NCBI GenBank assembly: GCA_965198675.1
Contig: OZ240666.1
Span: 3,162,001-3,226,000, forward strand
Source of the DNA: Prochloron sp965198675
Lineage (GTDB): Bacteria; Cyanobacteriota; Cyanobacteriia; Cyanobacteriales; Prochloraceae
DNA: 64,000 nucleotides
Direction of reading: 5' to 3'
Shown here: positions 28,615-38,486 of the stretch, in pieces
How positions within the stretch are numbered: position 1 is the stretch's first letter
How the letters are laid out: every line of letters begins with the position of its first letter
Position numbers and translations under genes: made by a program
The notes under the pieces: generated by a model
Databases searched by the model: none
What the model was told of the DNA's origin: nothing
What the model saw: the letters and a program-made list of their open reading frames with translations, nothing else

Positions 28615-29208
28615 ATGGAAACTGCAACAGCGAAGAAAATGGAAGTTATCCCATTAACCATTCCCAGTCTAACACCAAAAGGATTTGTGGAACTATGCCA
28701 AGCCAATCAAGATCTAAACTTAGAAAGAGATGCAGCAGGAGAAGTAATTCTGATGGGACCCACCTTTCCTTGGACTGGTCAACAAAACTTTAGCTTATAT
28801 GTTAAACTTGGAATTTGGATTGACAGAACAGGCTTGGGTATTGGCTTTGACTCTTCTACTGGCTTTACTCTACCAAAGGTCGCGGTAAGATCCCCAGATG
28901 TTTCTTGGGTAAGTAATGAGCATTGGAGAAGATTAACTGAAAGTCAAAAAAAGGAGAAGTTTTCACCCCTAGCTCCCGATTTTGTTGTAGAATTGCGCTC
29001 GAAGAGCGATTCTCTCCAAAAGCTCCAGTCCAAAATGGTAGAATATAGAGAGAATGGAGTCAAGTTAGGTTGGTTAATCGATTCTGGTAATAAGCGGGTC
29101 GAAATATATCGTCCGAGTCTAGATGTAGAAGTTTTGACATCTCCAACAAACCTCTCTGGAGAGAATATATTGCCGGGCTTTGTGTTAAATTTACAAAAGA
29201 TTTGGTAA
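28615..29208 (+). CDS. Uma2-family putative endonuclease
   Basis: 197 aa of the Uma2 (DUF820) family, a very abundant cyanobacterial group with a PD-(D/E)xK nuclease-like fold. Motifs: RSPDVSWVSN, APDFVVELRSKSDSL (E-x-R in place of ExK) and LGWLIDSGNKRVEIY. The biological role of the family is not settled; many copies are thought to be mobile. The gene is intact. Confidence 0.85.
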   Translation: METATAKKMEVIPLTIPSLTPKGFVELCQANQDLNLERDAAGEVILMGPTFPWTGQQNFSLYVKLGIWIDRTGLGIGFDSSTGFTLPKVAVRSPDVSWVSNEHWRRLTESQKKEKFSPLAPDFVVELRSKSDSLQKLQSKMVEYRENGVKLGWLIDSGNKRVEIYRPSLDVEVLTSPTNLSGENILPGFVLNLQKIW

Positions 29209-29334
29209 GAGGAGAAGCTAGTATTTATTTATGCACTAACTAACTACATAACATAAATAATTAAGACAAAGATTGCGAAGATGGGGAGAAGTTTTGTAAA
29301 ACAATCCCCCGTACCCCCAATCCTCCCATCAGAC

Positions 29335-29466
29335 TTAATCTTCATGGTCTTCAAATGGATCACTCAAAGAAGCGGAAGGAGGTCCGAAAGCAGTGTAGAT
29401 AGAGATTGCAGTAATAGCGATGGTCAACACACCGATACAGATGGTCACAACTGTTGCAGGTTCCAT
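29335..29466 (-). CDS. psbN: Photosystem II assembly protein PsbN
   Basis: 43 aa: MEPATVVTICIGVLTIAITA, then SIYTAFGPPSASLSDPFEDHED. A single membrane helix. PsbN takes part in photosystem II assembly and repair and is not a stable subunit. It is divergent from psbH, the arrangement usual in cyanobacteria. Confidence 0.95.
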   Translation of the reverse strand: MEPATVVTICIGVLTIAITAISIYTAFGPPSASLSDPFEDHED

Positions 29467-29552
29467 AGACTGTTGCTATAATTAGGAGTCATATTATTCT
29501 ATAATATTACGGAAAATTACAAAAAACCAACTTAGATAATCATAGGTGAGAT

Positions 29553-29756
29553 ATGGCACAGCGTACTTGGTTGGGAGAAGTCCTCAGACCCCTAAACTCT
29601 GAATATGGTAAAGTTTCTCCCGGTTGGGGAACCACAGGACTCATGGGAGTGTTCATGGTCTTATTCTTCGTCTTCCTCCTAATCATCCTGCAAATTTACA
29701 ACTCATCCCTGCTACTGGAAGGAGTTGGAGTAGATTGGTCAAGTCTAGCTCAATAG
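29553..29756 (+). CDS. psbH: Photosystem II phosphoprotein-type subunit PsbH
   Basis: 67 aa with the PsbH pattern: MAQRTWLGEVLRPLNSEYGK, PGWGTTGLMG and one membrane helix (VFMVLFFVFLLIILQIYNSS). It is a small subunit near CP47 that stabilises photosystem II. As in other cyanobacteria it lacks the N-terminal phosphorylated extension of plants. Confidence 0.95.
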   Translation: MAQRTWLGEVLRPLNSEYGKVSPGWGTTGLMGVFMVLFFVFLLIILQIYNSSLLLEGVGVDWSSLAQ

Positions 29757-29829
29757 AGAGCAGCCAACTAAAGCGGCAGGATTGAGAAAGATATTACCCG
29801 GCGCGGATACCCAGCGTCCGGGTTTTTTC

Positions 29830-29950
29830 CACCAAAATACAAACCGCAGATACACGCAGATAAACGCAGATGGATACGGATTATCCTCTTCATCTGCTCT
29901 CGCCTTGGGCGGTTGCTTGCGCAAAGCTTGCGCAAAGCTTCGCAATCATC
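29830..29950. repeat. CGCAGATA repeat and GCAAAGCTT tandem repeats
   Basis: CGCAGATACACGCAGATAAA units, related to those at 20805-20830, followed by three GCGCAAAGCTT-like units. Located between psbH and tatA. Confidence 0.5.
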
Positions 29951-29988
29951 TGTGGATCACAAATTGACAGGCACGCAGGAGAACTTTT

Positions 29989-30273
29989 ATGAATGTTTTT
30001 GGCATTGGTCTGCCAGAAATGGCTTTAATTATGGTCCTAGCCCTCTTGGTATTCGGTCCGAAAAAGTTACCGGAAATTGGCCGCAGTTTGGGTAAAGCCA
30101 TTCGCGGTTTTCAAGAAGCATCCAAAGAATTTGAGAACGAATTCAAGCAAGAAGCACAAAAGATAGAAGAATCGGTGAAAATGAATGCTCAGTTAGAATC
30201 TACTGTCCAAGGAAAAGAACTAGCAACAAAATTAGCGGAAACTACTTCTGCTACCACCACCGAAAAAAGTTAA
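29989..30273 (+). CDS. tatA: Sec-independent protein translocase TatA/E
   Basis: 94 aa. One N-terminal membrane helix (FGIGLPEMALIMVLALLVF), the hinge FGPKKLPEIGRSLGKAI, then an amphipathic helix and a polar tail. TatA forms the pore of the twin-arginine pathway in plasma and thylakoid membranes. Intact. Confidence 0.93.
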   Translation: MNVFGIGLPEMALIMVLALLVFGPKKLPEIGRSLGKAIRGFQEASKEFENEFKQEAQKIEESVKMNAQLESTVQGKELATKLAETTSATTTEKS

Positions 30274-30325
30274 AATATAGCAGTAGAGGAAATCCCTGGG
30301 TGTTGCATCTTTCCTCGGCTTATCT

Positions 30326-31036
30326 TTATTCGGACTGAACCGAAGCTTGAAATTTATACCCCACTCCTCTCACAGTTTGAATCCAAGATGTCCCAGAAGC
30401 ATCCACTTCAATTTTTTTGCGAATTTGACCAATATGAACGTCAACCACTCTCGGAGCGCCAACATAGTCGTAGTCCCAAACCCGTTCAAGCAGTTCCGAA
30501 CGACTCCAAGCGCGACCGGGGCTGCTGGCCAAAAGATGTAGCAGTTCGAATTCAAGAGCAGTCAAGACAACCAGTTCGCCGTTGAGTTTCACTTCTCGAC
30601 CCACTGGGTCAATGACCAAGTTATCAAAAGTAAGAATTTCTTTTTTCGAATCAGTAGCAACAGTTCGCTGTCTTCGCAAAATAGCTTGGACTCGATATTC
30701 CAATTCTTGGAGATCGAAAGGTTTGGTCAGATAATCATCAGCTCCTTTTGAGAAACCTTCAATTTTATCAGAAGCATCAATACGACTGGTAAGCATGAGA
30801 ACAAAAACATCGTTACGTCCCTGCATATCCTCGCAGAGGACATAACCATTGATATCTGGCAAATTGACGTCCAGGATAACTAGGTCTGGCTTGAATTGCT
30901 CGAATGCTTCTAAAGCCAATTTGCCATCCTGAGCTGAGGACATTTGATAGTTTTTCTGGGACAGAAAGCGGCAGATTAATTTTCGGATTGCCGGGTCATC
31001 GTCCACAACAAGAATCTTAGCAGCAGCTATAGTCAT
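30326..31036 (-). CDS. OmpR-family response regulator (NblR-like)
   Basis: 236 aa from ATG 31036 (MTIAAAKILVVDDDPAIRKL). The open frame runs further upstream only because it reads antisense of a TnpB element. The receiver has the acidic pair (DDD 12-14), phospho-Asp56 (LVILDVNLPD) and Lys in YLTKPF. The C-terminal winged helix has RSELLERVWDYDYVGAPRVV and IQTVRGVGYKF. The RFLSxKNY and VWDYDYVG blocks resemble NblR-type regulators involved in nutrient and light stress. I cannot be certain of orthology. The start codon overlaps the stop of the adjacent truncated tnpB by 4 bp, so the native promoter may be displaced. Confidence 0.88.
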   Translation of the reverse strand: MTIAAAKILVVDDDPAIRKLICRFLSQKNYQMSSAQDGKLALEAFEQFKPDLVILDVNLPDINGYVLCEDMQGRNDVFVLMLTSRIDASDKIEGFSKGADDYLTKPFDLQELEYRVQAILRRQRTVATDSKKEILTFDNLVIDPVGREVKLNGELVVLTALEFELLHLLASSPGRAWSRSELLERVWDYDYVGAPRVVDVHIGQIRKKIEVDASGTSWIQTVRGVGYKFQASVQSE

Positions 31037-32328
31037 AAATTTTTCGTTCCCAACTTGCGGCACTCTTGAGAAGTGTAGGCGGGGTTTACAGCGATAACGG
31101 GATGTCCTAACTTCGACCCAACCCAGTCGATTTTTGCGAACAAATCGCCCCAAGATGCGTCGGTGATCGCTCGATTAAGACCGCGTTTTGCTGATTGACC
31201 GTTTGGTAAGAAACGCCCGATATCCTTGCATCGCTTAGTCTTACACCGTTTTTTCATCCTCTTCAGATTCAAATCCTCGCGCACCACAGCGTCAACATGG
31301 GCATGGGCTTGGTGGGCAACCTTCCAGTTGTAATCATTCCGCTTATTGGCAACCTCGTGATGAATCCGAGCAACGGCTTTACCAGTTTTGGCTTTGTTGC
31401 TAGACCCTTTTCGCTTTCGAGACATACGCTTCTCGCGAATTCTCAAGCGACGCGCTGACTGCTTGGCAAAACGCTTGTTTTGGGCGAACGAACCATCAGA
31501 GAAGGATGCGAGTTTGTTTATTCCCACATCCAAACCCCGCGCACTTTTGACATCCTCAATAGGAAGTTGGGGCGGTAATTCGTCTGGAACGTTAACCAAA
31601 ACGGACATGTACCAGCCATCGGCTTTTCTCTTAATGGTGACAGTACGAGTTTCTACCCCAGTCAGCGATCGCGAATCAAAGTATCTCATCCATCCGATAC
31701 CGGGCAGATAAACCCTGCTGTAGCGGTGTTTCGTTCTCTTAGCGGGATTTATGTCGAACTTGCATTGGTTGGGCTTGTACTGAAAACTTTTGAAGTTCGA
31801 GGCTTTACGAAATGCCGGGTAGCCACCAAGACTGTTGTAGAAACGACTAAAAACTGCGGTTAACTTAGCAATATTTCCTTGGAGAGGGCTGCTGGCGATC
31901 CGCTTGAAATAGCTGTTAGTTTTCCGCAACTGTGTTGTTACCTTCGATTGGATTCCATCGGCACTATCCCATTTAACGATCGCGGGCTTGAGAATTTCTC
32001 CCGAAATCCTATCAACTTTGGCTCGGGTCGTTTTAGTTAAAGCTACCCCCGATGGGACGACTTCATACTTGATAATTGGACATGTCAACGGGCAAAACCC
32101 GCTAAATTCTTCTTTCGTTTCGAGAGAGCACAGCTCCGCTTCGCGAGCGCAGAATGCACCATACTCGTAAGCGATTGGGGTGTCTGACTCGCTGTTGTTG
32201 GTTCTGTACTCTTCGATTCGTTACCGAAGCATATAATTCCGATGCTTTCTCAGCGTGATCAACCACTTGTCCATGAGTTTGAATTGGGTTTTATTCGGCT
32301 TAAGTTTGTAGTTGTACCTGAGTTGCAT
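31033..32328 (-). pseudogene. tnpB: TnpB (IS605/IS1341 family), in-frame stop and truncated C-terminus
   Basis: The true start is ATG 32328 (MQLRYNYKLKPNKTQFKLMD). A TAA at 32221-32223, codon 36, interrupts it; the frame then continues to 31033. The RuvC motifs GLDVGINKL and REDLN are present. The sequence ends just after NPAYTSQEC, so the zinc ribbon and the last RuvC Asp are missing; the reading frame finishes with residues derived from the leader of the response-regulator gene. The element inserted upstream of that gene and lost its right end. Confidence 0.8.
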
Positions 32329-32393
32329 GATCCATCTATCGACCATTTTATATATAATTAGTATAGCAATACGTTCTCTGGATTGTCAAGGTT

Positions 32394-32567
32394 ATGGGAA
32401 AAAAAAGAATACGTGGTGAACCCGTGCATTACGACGAGCTTAAGAAAGTGCGATCAATACGATTGACCGATACCGCTTGGACAAACATCAAGATCGCAGC
32501 CAAGAAAAAAGGATTGAGCATGGGTGAGTTCATGGAGCGCTGGGCTAGATTGCTGGGAGGGGGATAA
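32394..32567 (+). CDS. Small basic protein divergent from tnpB
   Basis: 57 aa: MGKKRIRGEPVHYDELKKVR and RLTDTAWTNIKIAAKKKGLS, then MGEFMERWARLL. The LTDTAW...AAKKKGLSMGEFME block looks like the second half of a ribbon-helix-helix protein. Such genes are often found head-to-head with tnpB in cyanobacterial IS605-type elements and are likely accessory regulators. It starts 65 bp from the tnpB start. Confidence 0.6.
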   Translation: MGKKRIRGEPVHYDELKKVRSIRLTDTAWTNIKIAAKKKGLSMGEFMERWARLLGGG

Positions 32568-32783
32568 ATCCCCCGCGTCGCCTTATCCCCCGCATGAATG
32601 ACGCTTGTTCTGCGGCCTCCCGTACTAATTCGTCATGCAAGATATTTGTAATCTAGATGAGGGAGTTTTAATTGCAATGGTTGCTGCTAATAGCGGTTTT
32701 GCTCGCTTATGGAGTACAATGGGCACAATACCCGTCCCCGTCGATGCTCCAAATACAACCGTCAATATCAAAGGAGATTTTAG

Positions 32784-33410
32784 ATGACCGTTCAAAGTCC
32801 TTATGAAAAGCTTGGGTTAAAGGAAACTGCTTCCTTTGAGGAGATCCAAGATGCAAAAAAACGCCTGAGCGATCGCTATCGTGAAGATAACAAGATCGTC
32901 GAAAGCATTGAGGCTGCTTATGATGCTATTATCATGGATCGCCTCAGATTGCGAGCCGAGGGAAAAATAAAAGTGCCAGATCGGATTCGCTTTGCCGAAC
33001 CAGCAGTGGAAAAATCCTCCCCAACCACATCCGTGACTGAAAATAACTCTCCTAGTTGGGTACAAGATTTAATCGATACTCCAACGAGCCAGGATATTCT
33101 CTGGCCGGCTGGGGTCTTTTTAACTTTGGCAACCTGGACTTCTGTTGCTGGGAAAGATCCGGCTATGCTCTTCTTACCCATCGCTTTCGGTTTTATGGCC
33201 ACTGTTTATTTCCTCAACCGCAAGGAAAACCGTTTTGGTCGCTCCTTGTTAATCGGATTTATTGGTTTGGTTGTGGCAATTGCATTGGGTAACGGACTGG
33301 GTAACTTGCTAGCGATCGCCCAAGGGTCTGGCAACTTATTAAGTGTAGAACAGTTTACCACTCTTGTGATATTCTCCTTTTTCTGGCTGATTAGTAGCTT
33401 CCTGCGTTGA
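32784..33410 (+). CDS. CPP1-like family protein
   Basis: 208 aa. The N-terminus is a J-like helical domain (SPYEKLGLKETASFEEIQDAKK), without the HPD motif of true DnaJ. The C-terminal half holds three or four membrane helices (AGVFLTLATWTSV, MLFLPIAFGFMATVYFL, LLIGFIGLVVAIALGN). Plant CPP1 is a chaperone-like protein for protochlorophyllide oxidoreductase; the cyanobacterial relatives are thought to act similarly. Confidence 0.85.
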   Translation: MTVQSPYEKLGLKETASFEEIQDAKKRLSDRYREDNKIVESIEAAYDAIIMDRLRLRAEGKIKVPDRIRFAEPAVEKSSPTTSVTENNSPSWVQDLIDTPTSQDILWPAGVFLTLATWTSVAGKDPAMLFLPIAFGFMATVYFLNRKENRFGRSLLIGFIGLVVAIALGNGLGNLLAIAQGSGNLLSVEQFTTLVIFSFFWLISSFLR

Positions 33411-33504
33411 GAGTTAATCTTAACGCCCCTATTATTAATTATAACTTTGTTTGATTTTCAAAAAAGCAGCTTTGCCCATACTTTCTTATGGGCAAACTGG
33501 TAGA

Positions 33505-33978
33505 TTAATCATCTACTTTTTCCACATTACCTGCCTTCACCCAAGCCTCTTGAGAGCTAGAAGGAATACGTACTTTTTGCCACTTTTTGTCATTACTATC
33601 TTTAAGGATAATAATTTTTGCCTTGTAAGCGATGCCGCCAATACGGTTAGCATCGGCACTGGGGCGATCGCGCAAACTCAGTCCTTCCGGCCAAGTTACC
33701 CTAGCGTAGTAAGCTCCAGGTTCTAACTGTTCCTTCTTAACAGGAACGGGCTGAGAGCTTTTCTGCTCCCCGGAAGGTTCCAGATTCGCTGGTTTACTAT
33801 TTTCTGCGGATGTCTCAGGAGAAGATTCTTCCAATTCTTCGGAGAATACTGGTTTGGGTGGATTAACGGACATTTTTGTAAAATAATAATAAGCGGCGGC
33901 TGCAGTTCCACCCGCTAAGAGCATGACACCGAGGAGAAAACCGAGAAGAAACTGAATCAGAGTTACAATGTGCTTCAT
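33505..33978 (-). CDS. SH3-like domain protein with one membrane helix
   Basis: 157 aa. Residues 1-33 are a membrane anchor (FLLGFLLGVMLLAGGTAAAA), 40-85 a Ser/Pro/Glu-rich linker, and 90-150 a bacterial SH3-like domain (ARVTWPEGLSLRDRPSADAN, WQKVRIPSSSQEAWVKAG). Such domains often bind peptidoglycan. It lies 8 bp downstream of ycf46 and probably shares its transcript. Confidence 0.8.
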   Translation of the reverse strand: MKHIVTLIQFLLGFLLGVMLLAGGTAAAAYYYFTKMSVNPPKPVFSEELEESSPETSAENSKPANLEPSGEQKSSQPVPVKKEQLEPGAYYARVTWPEGLSLRDRPSADANRIGGIAYKAKIIILKDSNDKKWQKVRIPSSSQEAWVKAGNVEKVDD

Positions 33979-33986
33979 AACTGTAC

Positions 33987-35498
33987 CTAACCATTAAGTT
34001 GACGCTGAATGCGGCTGCTCAAAGGAGTCTCCCTTGAGGCTAAACGAGCTTTACCAGCAGCAGCCCAATTCTGCAAAAACTCAATTTGCTCACTGGCAGT
34101 TCGAGCTAAAGGAACTAACTGGCTAGCTGCTTCTAAAATATCATCGGTAGTAAAGTCTCGATTTTGGCTAAAACCAATGTGCATGGCTTCGATGAGGGTC
34201 TGCTCGATTTCCGCTCCAGAAAAGTCTGGCGTTTCGTAAGCCAATCGTTTGATATCGTAGTTTTTGAGATTGTGAGGGCGTAATCGGGATAAATGAACGG
34301 CAAAAATGGCTTCCCTTTCATCTTGAGTGGGCAACCCGACAAAAAATATTTCGTCAAACCTCCCTTTGCGGAGCATCTCCGGGGGCAAAGCCCTGATATT
34401 ATTGGCGGTAGCAACTACAAAGACGGGAGATTTTTTCTCCGCCAGCCAATTAATAAAAGTACCGAAGACTCTACTTGCGGTACCAGAATCACCCTTACCA
34501 TCAATACCTGCAAAACCTTTATCAATTTCATCGATCCAGAGGATGCAGGGAGCGAGAGCTTCAGCTAAACTGATGGTTTGTCTGGTGCGAGATTCCGATT
34601 CTCCCACTAATCCGCCGAACAAACGACCTACATCCAGACGGAGTAAAGGAAGGTGCCAGTGATGGGCGATCGCTTTAGCGGTGAGGGATTTGCCAGTTCC
34701 CTGAATTCCCACCAGCAGTAAACCTCGGGGATGGGGCAAACCATAAGTCCGGGCCCGTTCGCTAAAAGCACCTCCTCGGCGCAACAGCCAATCTTTCAAA
34801 TTATCTAAACCGCCGATATCAGAAATTTGCTCTGTGGCGGGGTAGAAATCCAGAATTTTGGTTTGGCGGATGGATTGACGCTTTTCTTCCAGAATCAGTT
34901 GCACATCTTCCTGTTCTATTTTACCGTGAGAGGCGATCCCCCGAGTCAGAACCCGACGAATTCGCTCCAGAGAAAGACCTTGAGCTGAACGCACTAACTC
35001 TGCTATCAGTTTATCCCCGGTATCCTGACAATTGAGGAGACGCTGCACTTCAGTTTTAATCTCTGCTGCTGTGGGGAGAGGAAAGTCCACTACTGTAAGT
35101 ACTTCCGTCAACTCGTTTGGAATAGCAATTTGGGGGGAGACAATGACAATATTCTTGGGCTGGGATTTGAGCAACCGGGCGAGATTGCGAAGTTTCCGGG
35201 CAATGGAAACATCTTCTAGAAAGCGGTGGAAATCCCGCAGGATAAACACTCCCGGTGCACGAATCGGTAATTTTTCCAGTAATTCTAATGCCTGTAAGGG
35301 ATTGCGCTTTCCAAACCCTGCATAATTGGGATTATCCTGATAGCCATCGACAAAATCCCAAGTATAGACCATGCGATTGCCAGCAGCCTTAGCACACTGG
35401 GCGATCGCTGCTTCTACTCGCTCTTCTTCTAGGGTTGGAATGTAAATCAAAGGATAACAAGCCCTCAGCAGTAATTGAAATTCTTGAGTAAAACTCAT
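33987..35498 (-). CDS. ycf46: Ycf46-type AAA ATPase
   Basis: 503 aa. N-terminal non-catalytic region, then an FtsH-like AAA module: Walker A VGIQGTGKSLTAKA, Walker B CILWIDEIDKGF, second region of homology ATANNIRALPPEMLRKGRFDEIF. Ycf46 is a soluble AAA protein found in algal plastids and cyanobacteria and linked to CO2 and photosynthesis control. Intact. Confidence 0.92.
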   Translation of the reverse strand: MSFTQEFQLLLRACYPLIYIPTLEEERVEAAIAQCAKAAGNRMVYTWDFVDGYQDNPNYAGFGKRNPLQALELLEKLPIRAPGVFILRDFHRFLEDVSIARKLRNLARLLKSQPKNIVIVSPQIAIPNELTEVLTVVDFPLPTAAEIKTEVQRLLNCQDTGDKLIAELVRSAQGLSLERIRRVLTRGIASHGKIEQEDVQLILEEKRQSIRQTKILDFYPATEQISDIGGLDNLKDWLLRRGGAFSERARTYGLPHPRGLLLVGIQGTGKSLTAKAIAHHWHLPLLRLDVGRLFGGLVGESESRTRQTISLAEALAPCILWIDEIDKGFAGIDGKGDSGTASRVFGTFINWLAEKKSPVFVVATANNIRALPPEMLRKGRFDEIFFVGLPTQDEREAIFAVHLSRLRPHNLKNYDIKRLAYETPDFSGAEIEQTLIEAMHIGFSQNRDFTTDDILEAASQLVPLARTASEQIEFLQNWAAAGKARLASRETPLSSRIQRQLNG

Positions 35499-35865
35499 TT
35501 AACAGTTACCAGTTACCAGTTACCAGTTACCAATTATAGCGCCCAAGCGCCCTTAACAGGGATCCGGGAACTGGGAATAGGGACGGGCTCCCACCCAAGG
35601 CAAAAGCAAGTCCCGATTTGGTTGTTATGAATTCTGGGCTTCACCATTTGTCAAACTTCAAGATTGCGTATTGCTATACCAGTCGTTAATTTAGTATGCT
35701 CCGACGAGGTCGTACTAGATAACGGTTTTTCTGACCAAACCTAATTAAATATTATTATTCCTTATGGGGGTTGACAAAAAGGGGATGGTGATACTACAAT
35801 TATATCAGATTTCCCCAGCGATGGGGAGGCTTGAACAGGTTAAATGTTGCACAGGAAATAAGAAC
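35499..35865. other. Gene-free region with tandem CAGTTACCAG repeats
   Basis: At 35505-35535 four tandem AGTTACC units lie just upstream of ycf46, then a TA-rich stretch that should carry the promoter of the aldo/keto reductase gene. Nothing else recognised. Confidence 0.5.
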
Positions 35866-36013
35866 ATGGAATCAACGCCGCTGACAGAATTGAATCATTT
35901 TCGTTTACTGGGTGGAAGTGGGCTTCGAGTTTCGCCACTTTGCCTAGGAACTATGACTTTTGGTCCCAACTGGAGCTCGGGAGCAAACAAAGAAGAAAGT
36001 CGAAAGATATTCA
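35866..36013 (+). pseudogene. Aldo/keto reductase, 5' fragment
   Basis: MESTPLTELNHFRLLGGSGL, then LCLGTMTFGPNW and EESRKIFN. It is the start of the gene continued at 37547-38481. About 1.5 kb of inserted DNA (a repeat and a TnpB element) follows codon 49 or so. Confidence 0.8.
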
Positions 36014-37546
36014 ACGATACGCGCGGGAGTCCCCACCCGTAGGATGCGTTAGTTGCCTTTAGTAGTAGCAACAATACAAATTTTGTTGGCGTAACGCATC
36101 CTACTACAAAACGCGGTATCAAAGCGTTTTTCGGAGTGGGGAGGGATAGCGCGCTAAATGATGGAGTTCGATGCCCCATCATTTAGCAATCCGTGTTATA
36201 CTAGTAGCAGAAAACTTCATTGTTTGAAAATGCCTCAGGTTCTCACAGTTTCTTGCAAATTGGATGTCAAACCAGAACAAGCTGACAAGCTAGACCTGGT
36301 TCTGTCTAACTTTGCCAAATGTTGTGAGTTCGTAAATAAAGAGGTTCCACCTAAATTAACGAACCAAATAGCGGTTCAGTCACTTATTTACAAGGAAACT
36401 AGGGCTTATTCTGGATTGTCTTCCCAGCTAACCATATTGACTATTCGTAGAGTCTGTGGAAATCGTAAAACAGCAAAGCAAAAGAATAAACCCGTCAGAC
36501 GGTTTAAGCCCACTTCCGCTAGCTATGACGCAAGGACCTTTACTTTTAGAGAAGATAGTTGGTCTGTCTCGTTAACAACGATGAAAGGTAGAGAAAAATT
36601 CTCTTTGGCTATTGGGGATTATCAGCGTCATTTGTTGACAGGACAGAGAGCTTCGTCAGCGACATTAGTAAGGAGAATTGACGGGAGTTATTATCTACAA
36701 ATTCAGATAAAATCCACTCCACCAACGGCTGCAAAGACTAAGGACTGCTTAGGTGTCGATTTAGGGCGTCGTGATATTGCGACAACATCACACGGGGACT
36801 CCTGGAGTGGAGAGAAAATTCAAGCAACTAGAGATAGATATAGCTTCGTTAGAGCAAGTATTCAAAGGAAAGCTTCCAAAGGCACGCTTGAGTGGACGCC
36901 GCCGCTGTAGGCAACTCCAGAAACGGTTAAGTGGAAGAGAAAGAAGATTCCAAACCTCGCGCCAAGGCGCTAAGACGCAAAGGAACACAATTACATCCCT
37001 ACTGCGGGATAGCACCGTCTCCTCCTCATCCTTCGCGGGCTTTGCGTCTTTGCGTGACCAAACCTGGCTAAATCACAATATTAGTAAGAAAATCGTAGCT
37101 GGCGCTAAAATTAGGCAACCAGGTCATCGCCTAAGAAGACAAGACAGGAATTAGAGACAGGCAAAACGAACTACCTCGCTCTAAAACGGAGCGACGGCGG
37201 ACGAATAGTTGGGCTTTCTACCAATTGAGGCAATTCTTAGGTTACAAGGCTGTTAGAGATGGCATTAAGATAGTTTTCGTAAATCCGGCTTACACCAGCC
37301 AGATCTGTCATATATGCCTGCACATTCATCCAGTGAAGGGCAAATCCTACAGGAGCGGCAAAAACTTTAGATGTGGTCATTGCCATTGGTCTGGGGACGC
37401 AGATTGGAATGGAAGCCAAAATATTAGATTATTGGGGTTGTCTGTAAACCAACCCGGAGGTTCGGGGTATTTGAGTTGTGGCTTGGATACCCCAGGGCTA
37501 CTAAAAGCACCCGCCGAGGGCGTAAGCGGGCGGGTGTAGTTTACTT
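36014..37546 (+). mobile_element. TnpB (IS605-type) element with repeat, inserted in the aldo/keto reductase gene
   Basis: It contains a TAGGATGCG repeat (36039-36105), a left-end hairpin (GCTAAATGATGG at 36153-36164 facing CCATCATTTAGC at 36176-36187), the broken tnpB, and a right-end hairpin (CACCCGCC at 37508-37515 facing GGCGGGTG). Removal would join KIFN to YLERGGNF and restore the reductase. Confidence 0.75.
36230..37539 (+). pseudogene. tnpB: TnpB, disrupted
   Basis: Starts MPQVLTVSCKLDVKPEQADK at 36230. The RuvC-I motif GVDLGRRDIATT is present. After about 36880 the frame breaks; 36950-37060 is a dispersed repeat (GCTAAGACGCAAAG, TTGCGTCTTTGCGTGA). The C-terminus resumes from 37225 with NPAYTSQICHICLHIHP, CGHCHWSGDADWNGSQN, the zinc ribbon and final Asp. 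Dead as a nuclease, but both ends and the possible omegaRNA region are kept, so it could be moved in trans. Confidence 0.8.
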
Positions 37547-38481
37547 TGTACCTTGAGCGGGGAGGTAACTTTATTGATACAGCCAATTTTTACACCAATG
37601 GAGTCAGCGAAACGTTTCTGGGAGAATTTATCGGTTCTCGTCGAGAACAGTTAGTGCTGTCTACCAAATATACCCTCCATACTCGCCCTGGAGATCCCAA
37701 TGCCGGTGGAAATCATCGCAAAAATATGATCCAGTCTGTAGAAGCAAGTCTAAAACGTCTCCAAACAGACTATATCGATTTGTATTGGTTACACTGTTGG
37801 GAATTTCGCACTCCCATTGAAGAAGTTATGCGTGCTTTAGATGATTTAGTGCGCTCAGGAAAAGTCCTTTATCTGGCCATTTCTGATACCCCGGCTTGGA
37901 AGGTAGCTCAAGCCAATACCATTGCTGACTTTCGAGGTTGGACTCCTTTTATTGGTCTTCAAGCTGAATATAGCTTGGTAGAACGCACCCCAGAAAGGGA
38001 TTTAATCCCCATGGCGCAAGAGTTAAACATCGGCGTTCTTCCTTGGTTTCCTCTCGCCGATGGATTACTAACGGGAAAGCACAGGGAAGCCCATCAAAAA
38101 TATCTTCAGGAAACTGGTGAAACTTCCAAGTCAGGAATGGAGATCGATCGAGGGGAAATGGTTGTCAACAGGTTTAATCAGCGGAATTTGACTGTTACAG
38201 AAGCCGTGACCAAAATAGCGGATGAAATTGGTCGTTCCCCTGCACAAGTAGCCTTAAATTGGCTACTGCAAAAACCAGGGGTTGCCAGTATCATTCTCGG
38301 TGCCAGGACTGTCAAACAACTGGAAGATAATCTAGCATGTTTGGATTTTGTCCTCTCACTGGATCAGATGGAACATTTGGATCGGGTCAGCCAAATCGAT
38401 TTAGGATTTCCACACGTTTTTATCTATAGCGATACGATCAAGCAATTCATTAGCGGTGGCACTAAAATCCAGGGGAGGTAA
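37547..38481 (+). pseudogene. Aldo/keto reductase, 3' fragment
   Basis: From YLERGGNFIDTANFYTNGVS to the natural end, about 310 aa. The catalytic tetrad Asp, Tyr (FIDTANFY), Lys (LSTKYTLH) and His (LYWLHCWEF) is complete. NADPH-binding residues near GARTVKQLEDNL are kept. Only the first 49 codons are separated. An ATG in this fragment could start a protein lacking beta strand 1, unlikely to fold normally. Confidence 0.82.
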
Positions 38482-38486
38482 ACAGC

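Noticed and set aside
31037..31153. Upstream extension of the response regulator
   Set aside because: These residues are antisense of tnpB; the receiver domain begins properly at MTIAAAKILVVDDD.
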